DNA of 64,000 bases from Gemmatimonadaceae bacterium (GTDB lineage: Bacteria > Gemmatimonadota > Gemmatimonadetes > Gemmatimonadales > Gemmatimonadaceae). The stretch is taken from positions 62,001 through 126,000 of the forward strand of contig JADZAN010000046.1 of assembly GCA_020852815.1 (NCBI GenBank), written 5' to 3'. Below, piece by piece: positions 35,482-46,380 of this stretch; positions within the stretch are counted from its first letter, which is position 1; the number at the start of each line of letters is the position of its first letter. A model generated the notes under the pieces. It made no database searches. It was not told where the DNA came from and saw nothing but the letters and a program-made list of their open reading frames with translations. The translations under genes and the position numbers were made by a program.

Positions 35482-37701
35482 CTAACGCAGCTTGGTGCGC
35501 TTCCCCTTGCCGCGCGACGTTGGCGGCGCGGCCGGCGCATCGCCGTTTGCGGCTGCCGGCGCGGCCGCCGCCAGCGCCGTCACCGCGCGCACCTCCGCCG
35601 TGGTGTAGCGCGAATCGGCGCGCTCCAGCCCCCAGGGGTCGCGCAGTAGCTTGCGATGCGTGGCCAGCTCGGCGTCATCGCCCGGTGACACCTGCGTGTA
35701 GGTGCCGTCAGCCGCAAGGACCCACGCCTGGCGATTGTCGGCCAGGCACGTCTCGAGCAGCGAGTACATCCGGTGCCGCAGCGCCGCGTCCTCGACCGGG
35801 ACAATGACCTCCACGCGCCGCTCCAGGTTGCGCGGCATCCAGTCGGCCGAACCGATGTAGAACTCCTCCTCGGCGCCGTTGGCGAAGTAGAAAAGGCGCG
35901 AATGCTCCAGGAAGCGCCCAATGATCGAGCGCACGCGAATGCGCTCCGACACCTCGGGGAGCCCGGGGCGCAGGCAGCAGATCCCGCGCACGATGAGGTC
36001 GATGTCCACCCCGGCTTGCGACGCCTCGTACAGCGCGGCAATCACGTCGGGCGAGACAACCGCGTTCATCTTGGCGACGATCTTTGCCATGCGACCGGCG
36101 CGCGCGTGCTCGGCCTCGCGGCGGATCAGCTCGATGAAGCGCGCCTTCATGTTGGCCGGGGCAACCAGCACCTTGCGGTACTCGCGCTGCCGCGAGAAGC
36201 CGGTGAGGAGGTTGAAGACGTCGGTGCAGTCGGCGCCTATCTCGGGCTGGCAGGTGAACAACCCGATGTCGGTGTACAGGCGGGCTGTTTTGGAGTTGTA
36301 GTTCCCCGTCCCGATGTGCACATAGCGGCGAATGCCGTCGGGGTCGCGGCGCACCACGAGGGCGATCTTGGCGTGCGTCTTGAGCCCCGACAGCCCGTAG
36401 GCCACGTGCACGCCGAAGTCCTCCAGCGTGCGCGCCCAGGTGATGTTGTTCGATTCGTCACCGCGCGCCTGCAGCTCCACCAGCACCGCCACCTGCTTCC
36501 CTCGCTGCGCCGCGTTGGTCAACTGCCGCACGATCGCGCTGTCGCCCGACGTGCGATACAGCGTCGTCTTGATCGTCAGCACGTGCTCGTCCTCGGCCGC
36601 CGCCTCGAAGAAGCGCTCCACCGACGTCGCGAACGACTCGAACGGATGGTGGACCAGGATGTCGCGCTCGCGGATGGCGTCGAAGATCGAGCGCGTCGTG
36701 TCGCGCAGTTCCGGCGGCGTGAGCGGCGCGAACGGAGCGTCGCGCAGCGCCGGCACGTCGAGCAGCGCCAGCGCCATCAGGTCGCCGAGTTCGAGGAGCG
36801 TCCCCGTCTCGTGCACGTCGCGCGACGTGAGCGGGAGGACGTCGGGCTCCGTCACCTCGCGCAACTCGTCCAGGAGCAGCTGGCGGATGTGCGGCGGCGT
36901 CCCCTGCTGCACCTCCACGCGCACCACCTCGCCAAAGCGCCGCTGGAAGACCTGCTCCTCGATGGTGGCCAGGAGATCTTCCGGCTCGTCGGCCGCGGGG
37001 ACGTCGAGGTCCGAGTAGCGCGTGAGCTTGAAGGTGTGGCACCCCAGGATCTCCATCCCGGGAAAGAGCGTGTCGAGGTGCGCGGCAATCAGCCGCTCCA
37101 GCGGAACGAAGCGGTGCCCGCCCCCCACCGGGATCCAGCGCGGCAGCGAGCGCGGCACCTTTACACGCGCAAAGTGCTCCCCGCCGCGCGACGGGTCGCG
37201 CAGCTCCACCGCCAGCGAGATGGAAAGGTTCGAGATGTACGGGAACGGATGACCGGGGTCGACGGCGAGCGGCGTGAGGACGGGAAAGACCTCGTGCTCG
37301 AAGAAGGCGTTCATCGCCGCCGACTCGTCAGGCGCAAGCGCCTCCATCCCGACGAGCATGATGCCGTGCGACTCCAGCGCCGGGATCAGCCGCGCATGCA
37401 GGCACTGCAGCGCGTCGCCCACCAGTTCGCGCACGCGACGGTCGATCGCCTCGAGCTGTGCCGCTGGCGACATCCCGTCGGCCGGCACCTGCTGCACCCC
37501 CGCCGCCACCTGGCGCCGCAACCCGGCCACGCGCACCTGGTAGAACTCGTCCAGGTTGGTGCTGAAGATCGAGAGGAACTTGAGCCGCTCCAGAAGCGGC
37601 GTGCGCTCGTCCAGCGCCTCGTGCAGGACGCGCGCATTGAACGCCAGCCACGACAGTTCGCGGTTGATGTAGAGCGAGGGCGCGACGGCGTGTTCGATCA
37701 T
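35482..37701 (-). CDS. ppk: polyphosphate kinase 1
   Basis: Ppk1 makes polyphosphate from ATP. The 739-residue protein shows the N domain (INRELSWLAFNARVLHEA), the head domain and the two phospholipase-D-like catalytic domains. These include the autophosphorylated histidine in YGLSGLKTHAKIALVVRR, HIGTGNYNSKTARLYTD, and RSIIGRFLEHSRLFYF with GSADWMPRNLERRVE. A short Ala/Pro- and Lys-rich tail follows. The ATG at 37701 gives the usual N-terminus. Upstream are a perfect 10-bp hairpin and a Pho-box-like direct repeat. Confidence 0.95.
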   Translation of the reverse strand: MIEHAVAPSLYINRELSWLAFNARVLHEALDERTPLLERLKFLSIFSTNLDEFYQVRVAGLRRQVAAGVQQVPADGMSPAAQLEAIDRRVRELVGDALQCLHARLIPALESHGIMLVGMEALAPDESAAMNAFFEHEVFPVLTPLAVDPGHPFPYISNLSISLAVELRDPSRGGEHFARVKVPRSLPRWIPVGGGHRFVPLERLIAAHLDTLFPGMEILGCHTFKLTRYSDLDVPAADEPEDLLATIEEQVFQRRFGEVVRVEVQQGTPPHIRQLLLDELREVTEPDVLPLTSRDVHETGTLLELGDLMALALLDVPALRDAPFAPLTPPELRDTTRSIFDAIRERDILVHHPFESFATSVERFFEAAAEDEHVLTIKTTLYRTSGDSAIVRQLTNAAQRGKQVAVLVELQARGDESNNITWARTLEDFGVHVAYGLSGLKTHAKIALVVRRDPDGIRRYVHIGTGNYNSKTARLYTDIGLFTCQPEIGADCTDVFNLLTGFSRQREYRKVLVAPANMKARFIELIRREAEHARAGRMAKIVAKMNAVVSPDVIAALYEASQAGVDIDLIVRGICCLRPGLPEVSERIRVRSIIGRFLEHSRLFYFANGAEEEFYIGSADWMPRNLERRVEVIVPVEDAALRHRMYSLLETCLADNRQAWVLAADGTYTQVSPGDDAELATHRKLLRDPWGLERADSRYTTAEVRAVTALAAAAPAAANGDAPAAPPTSRGKGKRTKLR

Positions 37702-37738
37702 GGAGGCGGCGCGGGGAGTGAGGTGCGGGCGATCGCGT

Positions 37739-37762
37739 CGGGCATGGTGATGACCATGCCCG
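37739..37762. promoter_or_regulatory. perfect hairpin in the ppk leader
   Basis: CGGGCATGGT-gatg-ACCATGCCCG is a perfect 10-bp inverted repeat with a 4-nt loop, 37 nt upstream of the ppk start and 108 nt beyond the pit stop. It could be an RNA hairpin in the ppk leader, a protein-binding palindrome, or the terminator of pit (no T-tract on the minus strand). Confidence 0.5.
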
Positions 37763-37809
37763 CGCACGCCTCGTCACGGAAGGCTCGTCTCCCAAGCTAA
37801 CGCCGGAAT

Positions 37810-37826
37810 GGTCACCGGCGTGTCAC
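37810..37826 (+). promoter_or_regulatory. candidate Pho box between pit and ppk
   Basis: GGTCACCGGCGTGTCAC contains half-sites GGTCAC and TGTCAC with an 11-nt period. The second half-site is the classical TGTCA core. It is oriented opposite to ppk and lies 109 nt upstream of its start. It is the least similar of the candidate sites to the pstS pair (10 of 17 to arm 1). Confidence 0.45.
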
Positions 37827-37870
37827 GGTACGGCGATGCGCGAGCGCTCGCTCCCGCCGCCCGCGCGCCG

Positions 37871-38905
37871 TCAGACCGTGATCAGCCGCTCCAGCACCAC
37901 GAGGCACAGCGCCGAGATGGCCGCCGCGGCCGGGATCGTCATGATCCACGCCCAGACGATGCGGCCGGCGATCCCCCACCGGACGGCGCTCACGCGGTTG
38001 GTCGCCCCGACCCCCATGATCGCCCCGGTGATGGTGTGCGTGGTGCTCACCGGGATCCCGAAGCGCGTCGCCAGCAGGATCGCAAAGGCCCCGGCCGTCT
38101 CGGCCGCGCTCCCCCCCACCGGGCGCAGCTTGGTGATGCGGCTCCCCATGGTGTGCACGATGCGCCACCCGCCAAAGAGCGTCCCCGAGGCAATTGCCGT
38201 GTAGGCCCCCATCTCCACCCACAACGGGATGTGGTCGCTGTTGGGGACGTAGAGGAAGTGCGCCCACCCCGTCTCCCCCGCCAGCGACATGTTCACCGAT
38301 GCCAGGAGCCCGACGATGATCCCCATCGTCTTCTGCGCATCGTTGGCCCCGTGCGACAGCGAGAACAGCGCCGCGCTCCCCAACTGCACCTTGCGGAAGA
38401 TCGAGTCCACGCGGCGCGGCGAGACGTGGCGGAATGTCCAGTAGATCGCCGTCATCAGGAGGAAGCCCGACGCCATGCCGATGAGCGGCGACAGGAAGAT
38501 GAAGATGATCGTCTTGGTCCACCCGGCCACGATGATCGCCCCCGACCCCGCCTTGGCCACCGCTGCCCCTGCGTAGCCGCCTAACAAGGCGTGCGACGAG
38601 GAACTCGGCAGTCCCCAGTACCAGGTGATCAGGTTCCAGATGATCGCGCCCAGGAGCCCCGAGAGGATGATGTTGGGCGTCACGATCGCCGGATCGATCA
38701 TCCCCTTGTGGATCGTCTTCGCCACCGCCGTCCCCACCGTGAACGCCGCCACGAAGTTGAAGAAGGCGGCCCACACCACCGCCGTCAGCGGGCTCAGGAC
38801 GCGCGTCCCGACGATCGTGGCAATGGAGTTGGCGGAATCGTGGAAGCCGTTGATGAAGTCGAACACGAACGCGATCAGCACGATCGCGAGTACGTAGGTG
38901 ACCAC
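37871..38905 (-). CDS. pit: low-affinity inorganic phosphate transporter (PiT family)
   Basis: The 344-residue membrane protein has the duplicated PiT signature: FDFINGFHDSANSIATIVGTRV near the start and FSLSHGANDAQKTMGIIVG in the second half. GLPSSSSHALLGGYAG and GIPVSTTHTITGAIMGVG are also present, with about ten helices. It symports metal-phosphate with protons or sodium. The GTG start lies 3 nt after the DUF47 stop. A Pho-box-like site before DUF47 suggests the pair is phosphate-regulated, unlike the constitutive Pit of Escherichia coli. Confidence 0.94.
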   Translation of the reverse strand: MVTYVLAIVLIAFVFDFINGFHDSANSIATIVGTRVLSPLTAVVWAAFFNFVAAFTVGTAVAKTIHKGMIDPAIVTPNIILSGLLGAIIWNLITWYWGLPSSSSHALLGGYAGAAVAKAGSGAIIVAGWTKTIIFIFLSPLIGMASGFLLMTAIYWTFRHVSPRRVDSIFRKVQLGSAALFSLSHGANDAQKTMGIIVGLLASVNMSLAGETGWAHFLYVPNSDHIPLWVEMGAYTAIASGTLFGGWRIVHTMGSRITKLRPVGGSAAETAGAFAILLATRFGIPVSTTHTITGAIMGVGATNRVSAVRWGIAGRIVWAWIMTIPAAAAISALCLVVLERLITV

Positions 38906-38908
38906 GGC

Positions 38909-39526
38909 TTACGAGTTCTTGAGGGAGATGCTCTCGAGGACGATGGCCACCGTCTGGCAGCGGTCCAGCGTCTCCTCGATCGTGTCATAGATCTCCTTCC
39001 ACTTCATCACGTCGAGCGGGTCGGGACGCCCGGAGAAGAGCTGCCCCATCGCGTTGTGGTACACGGTGTCGCCCTCGGCCTCCAGGCGCTTCACCTCGCG
39101 CGTGGCGATGGCGACCGCGCGCGGGTCGCGAATCGCGTTCACCGCCTTTTCCAGCTGACGGACCGACTGCGTGAGGATCTCGCACAGCTTCTTGGCCGGC
39201 TCGCGCGTTTCGTTCAGGTGGAACATCTGCGCGCGGCGCGCCGTCCCGTCGATCAGGTCGACGACGTTGTCCAGCTCCTGCGTGAGGTTGTGGATGTCCT
39301 CGCGATCGAGCGGCGTGATGAAGCTCTTGTCGAGGCGCGTGCTGACTTCGTGCGTGATGTGATCGGCTTCGTGTTCCACTTCCTTGATCTGGGCCGCGAT
39401 CTCGTCCAGCCGCTCGGGCTGGGTGAACATGTCGCGCAGGAGCGAGGCCGAGGAGATGAGCTTGGTCGACAGCGCGTTGAAGAGGTCGAAGAAGCCTTCG
39501 TCGCGCGGAATGAGGCGAAAAGCCAC
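38909..39526 (-). CDS. DUF47 (PhoU-like) accessory protein of the Pit transporter
   Basis: The 205-residue, all-helical protein begins VAFRLIPRDEGFFDLF (GTG start), the usual DUF47 N-terminus. It has the PhoU-like helical pattern with IKEVEHEADHITHEV and VKRLEAEGDTVYHNAM. DUF47 proteins are routinely encoded immediately before pit genes and are thought to modulate Pit. An in-frame upstream extension to 39619 crosses the Pho-box-like site and lacks homology features, so it was not used. Confidence 0.9.
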   Translation of the reverse strand: MAFRLIPRDEGFFDLFNALSTKLISSASLLRDMFTQPERLDEIAAQIKEVEHEADHITHEVSTRLDKSFITPLDREDIHNLTQELDNVVDLIDGTARRAQMFHLNETREPAKKLCEILTQSVRQLEKAVNAIRDPRAVAIATREVKRLEAEGDTVYHNAMGQLFSGRPDPLDVMKWKEIYDTIEETLDRCQTVAIVLESISLKNS

Positions 39527-39590
39527 GGGAGGTCTCGAGCTGGGGGCGGCGCCTTCGATCCGGAAGCGGTCGCCTCGCGGGTCAAGCGCC

Positions 39591-39607
39591 GTGACGGAAA
39601 CGTTGCC
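39591..39607 (-). promoter_or_regulatory. candidate Pho box before DUF47-pit
   Basis: On the minus strand the site reads GGCAACGTTTCCGTCAC: half-sites GGCAAC and CGTCAC with an 11-nt period, matching the pstS arm 2 site at 12 of 17 positions. It faces the same way as the genes and ends 65 nt from the DUF47 start. Confidence 0.55.
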
Positions 39608-39617
39608 ACGTCGCGAC

Positions 39618-39648
39618 AAAAAAATATGCCGCCGGGGAGCCCGGCGGC
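39618..39648 (-). terminator. rho-independent terminator of the deoC operon
   Basis: A perfect 9-bp stem GCCGCCGGG-3 nt-CCCGGCGGC (39628-39648) is followed in the minus direction by ATATTTTTTT (39627-39618). It lies 42 nt after the deoC stop. It also separates the microcompartment genes from the phosphate island, and is the clearest intrinsic terminator in the window. Confidence 0.9.
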
Positions 39649-39690
39649 AGACGAATCATCACGACCACGTAACGATTCGCATGAGACCGG

Positions 39691-40644
39691 TCAGTACGGT
39701 CCCGCTGCGTGCGACCCGGTGGCGCAGGTCGCACACCCCGTGGAGTGCTGCGACGCCAGCGACAGGAGGTCGTTGAGGGGGAGCGGCCCCTGCCCCAGGC
39801 ACTTGGCCATCGAGACCCCGCTCGACGTCCCGATGCGGGTGGCGCCGTTGGCGATCATCTTGAGCGCCGCCTCGCAGTCGCGCACGCCACCCGACGCCTT
39901 GACCCCCATCGCGTCCCCCACCACGAGGCGCATCAGCGCCACCGCCTCGGCGCTCGCACCGCCGGCGGCGTGGAAGCCGGTCGACGTCTTCACGTACTGC
40001 GCGCGCATCTCCTTGGCGATCGCGCACACCTTGATGATCTCCACCGGCGACAGCGCCGCCGATTCGATGATCACCTTCACCAGGCGCCCCTGCGCCCCCT
40101 CGACCACGGCGGCGATGTCGTCGGCCACGTGAGCCCAGTCGCCGCTCTTGAGGTGCCCCAGCGCGATCACCATGTCGAGCTCCGTCGCACCGTGCTCCAC
40201 GGCCAGCGCCGCCTCGCGTCGCTTGATCTCGGAGGTGTTGGCGCCTAACGGGAAGCCGATCACCGTCGCCACCTGCACCGGGGTGCCGCGCAACCGCTGG
40301 GCGCAGCGGCGCACCCAGACCGGGTTCACGCAGACCGCGGCGAAGCGGTGCTCCTTGGCCTCGTCGCACAGCTTGTCGATCTCGCTGGCGGTCGCCTCGG
40401 CCTTGAGCAGCGTATGATCGATGAAGTCGGCCATGCGCGCGTTCTGGCGCACGAAGGTGACGCCGGGCGGGGCACCGGGTGTACCGCCGGCGCCGCCAGC
40501 GCTGGTGGCCGCGTTGGCCACGTTGGCCGCGTTGGCCGCGTTTGCCGCGTTGGCCGCGCTAGCCGCGTTGGCCGCGGTGGCGCGATCCCCCGCCGCCAAC
40601 TCGCGCGCGATCTCGCGCGCCAACGCCTGCAATCTCTCCGTCAC
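39691..40644 (-). CDS. deoC: deoxyribose-phosphate aldolase with an encapsulation-peptide-like N-terminus
   Basis: DeoC splits 2-deoxyribose 5-phosphate into acetaldehyde and glyceraldehyde 3-phosphate. The catalytic core starts near residue 72 (DFIDHTLLKAEAT) and has D157 (ATELDMVI), Schiff-base K219 (YVKTSTGFH) and K249 (GVKASGGVRD). The 70-residue extension is unusual: residues 3-18 (ERLQALAREIARELAA) form an amphipathic helix, followed by a flexible Ala/Asn/Gly linker. This is the layout of peptides that target enzymes into bacterial microcompartments. The tail has CATCATG. The GTG start overlaps a EutN/CcmL gene. Conserved residues look intact. Confidence 0.92.
   Translation of the reverse strand: MTERLQALAREIARELAAGDRATAANAASAANAANAANAANVANAATSAGGAGGTPGAPPGVTFVRQNARMADFIDHTLLKAEATASEIDKLCDEAKEHRFAAVCVNPVWVRRCAQRLRGTPVQVATVIGFPLGANTSEIKRREAALAVEHGATELDMVIALGHLKSGDWAHVADDIAAVVEGAQGRLVKVIIESAALSPVEIIKVCAIAKEMRAQYVKTSTGFHAAGGASAEAVALMRLVVGDAMGVKASGGVRDCEAALKMIANGATRIGTSSGVSMAKCLGQGPLPLNDLLSLASQHSTGCATCATGSHAAGPY
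40504..40584. repeat. 9-nt tandem repeat encoding the DeoC linker
   Basis: About nine imperfect copies of GTTGGCCGC (plus strand) encode the (Ala-Ala-Asn)n linker of DeoC. The unit length keeps frame, so copy-number change would lengthen or shorten the linker without damage. Confidence 0.75.
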
Positions 40645-40937
40645 CGTCCCTCCTCCGGGACTTCGCCGTCTTCCAGGTCCACGCGATCCACCACCCCCAC
40701 CACCACCGCCTGCGCCGGGATGCGCGCGCTCTTCGACAGCGACCGCGCCGCCCCCCCTTCCTGCACCACAAGGACGCGCTCCCCAACCCCGACGCCAACA
40801 ACGTCCAGCGCCACAATCTCCGCCCCCTCCTCGTCCCCCACCGTCGTCAGGCGACGGATGAGCAGGAGCTTTCGCCCGGCCAGCTCGCCATGCCGGTGCG
40901 TGGCCACCACCTCACCCACGACGCGCGCGATGAACAT
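40641..40937 (-). CDS. EutN/CcmL-family microcompartment vertex protein (copy adjacent to deoC)
   Basis: These proteins form pentamers that cap the vertices of icosahedral bacterial microcompartments. The 98-residue product matches the fold and motifs: MFIARVVGEVVATHRHGELAGRKLL at the start, then VALDVVGVGVGERVLVVQEGGAARSL and AVVVGVVDRVDL. Its stop overlaps the deoC start (GTGA), so vertex protein and aldolase are co-translated. No BMC hexamer gene is visible in the window. Confidence 0.88.
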   Translation of the reverse strand: MFIARVVGEVVATHRHGELAGRKLLLIRRLTTVGDEEGAEIVALDVVGVGVGERVLVVQEGGAARSLSKSARIPAQAVVVGVVDRVDLEDGEVPEEGR

Positions 40938-40979
40938 CGTCAGCGCCCCGCAGGCGTCAGCGGCCCGGACCGGAGGGCG

Positions 40980-41300
40980 CTACGCATCGAGCGTCCGCAC
41001 GGGCACCCCGCCTTCAGCCGCCGCTTCGCCCTTGGGCACCACGTGGCACCAGTCGACCTTGGCCACGATCCCCGCGTCCACCGCCGCCAGCGGCTCCTCC
41101 AGCGTCATGGCCGCCTCGCGCGAGGTGATGTAGACGACCACCTCCCCCGGCCCCACCCCCACGCGATCGATCGCCACGATGGGCTTCCCCGCCGGCTCAC
41201 CAGTGGCGGTGAGCGGCTGGATCCACTGCAGCGGAATCGCCGTCAGCGTCTCCTGCTTCACCGTCGCCACGAGGCGTCCCATCACGCGCGCCAGATGCAT
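40980..41300 (-). CDS. EutN/CcmL-family microcompartment vertex protein (second copy)
   Basis: The 106-residue product starts MHLARVMGRLVATVKQETL and contains WIQPLTATG, IVAIDRVGVGPGEVVVYI and AVDAGIVAKVDWCHV, the EutN/CcmL pattern. It diverges considerably from the 40641-40937 copy, so the two probably fill different positions. It lies 42 nt upstream of that gene and 48 nt after the rhomboid stop, so an operon is likely. Confidence 0.87.
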   Translation of the reverse strand: MHLARVMGRLVATVKQETLTAIPLQWIQPLTATGEPAGKPIVAIDRVGVGPGEVVVYITSREAAMTLEEPLAAVDAGIVAKVDWCHVVPKGEAAAEGGVPVRTLDA

Positions 41301-41348
41301 GCGCCAAAGCTGGAGCCGTCCATCGCCACGGGGTAGTGGCTTACGCCG

Positions 41349-42119
41349 TCAGTCAAAGACGCGCCGAGCATCGGAGACCGCGCGCCGCCGCCGCACGAAC
41401 TCGCGATCCTGGAAGAAGCGGATCAGCACCACGCCGGCCACGAAGCCTCCCACGTGCGCCCAGACCGCGACGCCGCCCGACACCTCGCGCCGCAGCGACA
41501 TCAACTGCGGAAGCCCGCTCAGCACCTGCAGCCCGAACCACCACAGCAAAACGATCCACGCCCGGATGTGCACGATGAGCGGGTAGATGATGATCGGGAT
41601 CAGCATCTTGACCCGCACGTGCGGATAGAGGACGAGGTACGCCCCCATGATCCCCGAAATGGCCCCCGACGCCCCCACTGTCGGCACGGGCGAGGTAGGG
41701 TCGAGCGCCACGTGCGCCCCCGCCGCCGCCAGCCCGCACAAGAGATAGAAGGCGAGGAAGCGCACATGCCCCATGCTGTCCTCGACGTTGTTCCCGAAGA
41801 CCCAGAAGAAGAGGCAGTTCCCCAGCAGGTGCATCCAGCTCCCGTGCAGGAACATCGAGATCAGCGGCGTCAGCACATTGATGGGCTGCGCGTCCACCGA
41901 GCATGCCATCCCCGGGCCGATCGGCACCGCCTCGCCCAGCGGCGCCATCCGTGTCACCTCACCCGGCACCATCCCCAGGTCGCAGACCGTCGCCGCCAGG
42001 CGCGTCGCGTCCATCCCGCCCCCCTGCACCAGGACCCACACCCCCACCGTGACGGCCAGGAGGAGGTACGTCATGTACGGCGTGTCGAGCGTCGGGTTGT
42101 CGTCGCTGAGCGGGATCAT
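41349..42119 (-). CDS. rhomboid-family intramembrane serine protease
   Basis: The 256-residue protein has about six membrane helices with the rhomboid catalytic serine in VGASGAISGIMGAY and the histidine in AVWAHVGGFVAG. The conserved HGSWMHLLGNCLFFWVFGNNVED is in the first half. Rhomboids cleave membrane-anchored substrates. A loop between helix 1 and 2 (about 30-70) is longer than in GlpG and contains two cysteines that could pair outside the cytoplasm. The substrate is unknown. It is divergent from dnaK and may lead the microcompartment genes. Confidence 0.9.
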   Translation of the reverse strand: MIPLSDDNPTLDTPYMTYLLLAVTVGVWVLVQGGGMDATRLAATVCDLGMVPGEVTRMAPLGEAVPIGPGMACSVDAQPINVLTPLISMFLHGSWMHLLGNCLFFWVFGNNVEDSMGHVRFLAFYLLCGLAAAGAHVALDPTSPVPTVGASGAISGIMGAYLVLYPHVRVKMLIPIIIYPLIVHIRAWIVLLWWFGLQVLSGLPQLMSLRREVSGGVAVWAHVGGFVAGVVLIRFFQDREFVRRRRAVSDARRVFD

Positions 42120-42314
42120 GGCCGGGGACGGTCGTGGGGCTGATTCTGCGCGCTGCACCCTCGCGCCACTCCGCCGAAATCGCAAGCACCCGCCAAAATC
42201 CCCGGCGAATCTCCCCTCCACCTGCCATTCTGACGCCTTTCCCCGGTCCCGGACTTGCCCTGAACGCGCGCGAGGCTTCCAGAGCCCGCAACACCTACTC
42301 ATCCAGAATCCATC

Positions 42315-44252
<1,938 letters not shown>

Positions 44253-44273
44253 CGCCGCGTAATCTCCGGTTGA

Positions 44274-44313
44274 GGGTGGGGGGCGTAGCTTCATCTCCAC
44301 GGTCCCCCCACCC
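44274..44313 (+). terminator. hairpin after dnaK
   Basis: A perfect 10-bp stem, GGGTGGGGGG (44274-44283) and CCCCCCACCC (44304-44313), encloses a 20-nt loop and begins 22 nt after the dnaK stop. There is no T-tract, so termination efficiency is uncertain. Confidence 0.5.
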
Positions 44314-44366
44314 TTCGGAGCGGTCACCATCCGTGCTGAGGCGCCCCTGAACGCCTCACCCCCGCC

Positions 44367-44401
44367 GAAGGTCGGTCTCCCGGAACCGGGTACCGACCTT
44401 C
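44367..44401. repeat. strong hairpin in the dnaK-degP gap
   Basis: Arms GAAGGTCGGT (44367-44376) and ACCGACCTTC (44392-44401) pair perfectly, with an inner CCCGG-aa-CCGGG stem. No T-run follows. In the same 302-nt gap (44253-44554) the stretch just before degP is pyrimidine-rich repeat (CTTCTTCTCG, then CTTCTCGTCTTCT up to 44547), related to the elements at 1769 and 6056. No gene is seen in the gap. Confidence 0.6.
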
Positions 44402-44554
44402 GCGACTTCTTCGTAGAGTGAAGAAGCAACGTTTCAGGGAACCAGATGTGACTAGTGTCGTAGGAAAGGAAAGCGCCCGCTTCTTCTCGTTCGATGGGCC
44501 CCAGCCATCGCTGGGCTGCTCGCTTCGCTCGCATCTTCTCGTCTTCTGGTGCTC

Positions 44555-46144
<1,590 letters not shown>

Positions 46145-46174
46145 GGGCAACACCGCGGCAATGGTGGAGCAAGG

Positions 46175-46201
46175 AGCCCGGTGCGTGACGCGCGCCGGGC
46201 T
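46175..46201 (+). terminator. hairpin after degP
   Basis: AGCCCGG (46175-46181) pairs with CCGGGCT (46195-46201), with an additional GCG/CGC inner pairing. It begins 30 nt after the degP stop and is followed by TTCGTCCGTTCC rather than a clean T-tract. Confidence 0.5.
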
Positions 46202-46271
46202 TCGTCCGTTCCGGGGGGTGGTGGCGGCGGTTAGCTTGTCGGGCGTTGTGCTGGGCAGTTGGAAAGAGCAC

Positions 46272-46297
46272 TGTGTTCGAGCATTGTGTTCGAGCAT
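46272..46297. repeat. 13-nt direct repeat next to tRNA-Leu
   Basis: TGTGTTCGAGCAT occurs twice in tandem directly before the tRNA 5' end. Each unit contains GTTCGAG, the sequence of the tRNA T loop. No integrase gene accompanies it. Confidence 0.7.
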
Positions 46298-46298
46298 T

Positions 46299-46380
46299 GC
46301 GGGAGTGGCGGAACTGGCAGACGCGCTGGACTTAGGATCCAGTGCCGCAAGGCGTGTGGGTTCGAGTCCCACCTCTCGCA
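46299..46380 (+). tRNA. tRNA-Leu (anticodon UAG)
   Basis: The 82-nt gene folds as a class II tRNA. The acceptor stem GCGGGAG pairs with CTCTCGC and the discriminator is A. The D arm contains GGCAGACGCGC, and the anticodon stem CTGGA/TCCAG encloses loop CTTAGGA, giving anticodon TAG. A short variable arm (TGCCGCAAGGCGT) and T arm GTGGG-TTCGAGT-CCCAC complete it. The 3' CCA is not encoded. UAG reads CUA/CUG-type leucine codons, not UUA. A 13-nt direct repeat (46272-46297) abuts its 5' end. Confidence 0.95.

Noticed and set aside
35773-37800. A 675-codon open frame opposite ppk
   Set aside because: Low-complexity Arg/His/Leu composition; the ppk frame has all family motifs.
39691-42119. Complete microcompartment operon including the rhomboid gene
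   Set aside because: No BMC hexamer domain, dehydrogenase or kinase was found in the surrounding frames; rhomboid proteases are not known shell components.
46299-46380. The tRNA-Leu as the decoder of the frequent TTA codons
   Set aside because: Its anticodon is UAG; UUA needs UAA, so the gene does not explain TTA-Gly use.
46272-46380. Integrative element attachment site at tRNA-Leu
   Set aside because: The direct repeats are at the 5' side and adjacent, and no integrase or second tRNA 3' fragment is present.
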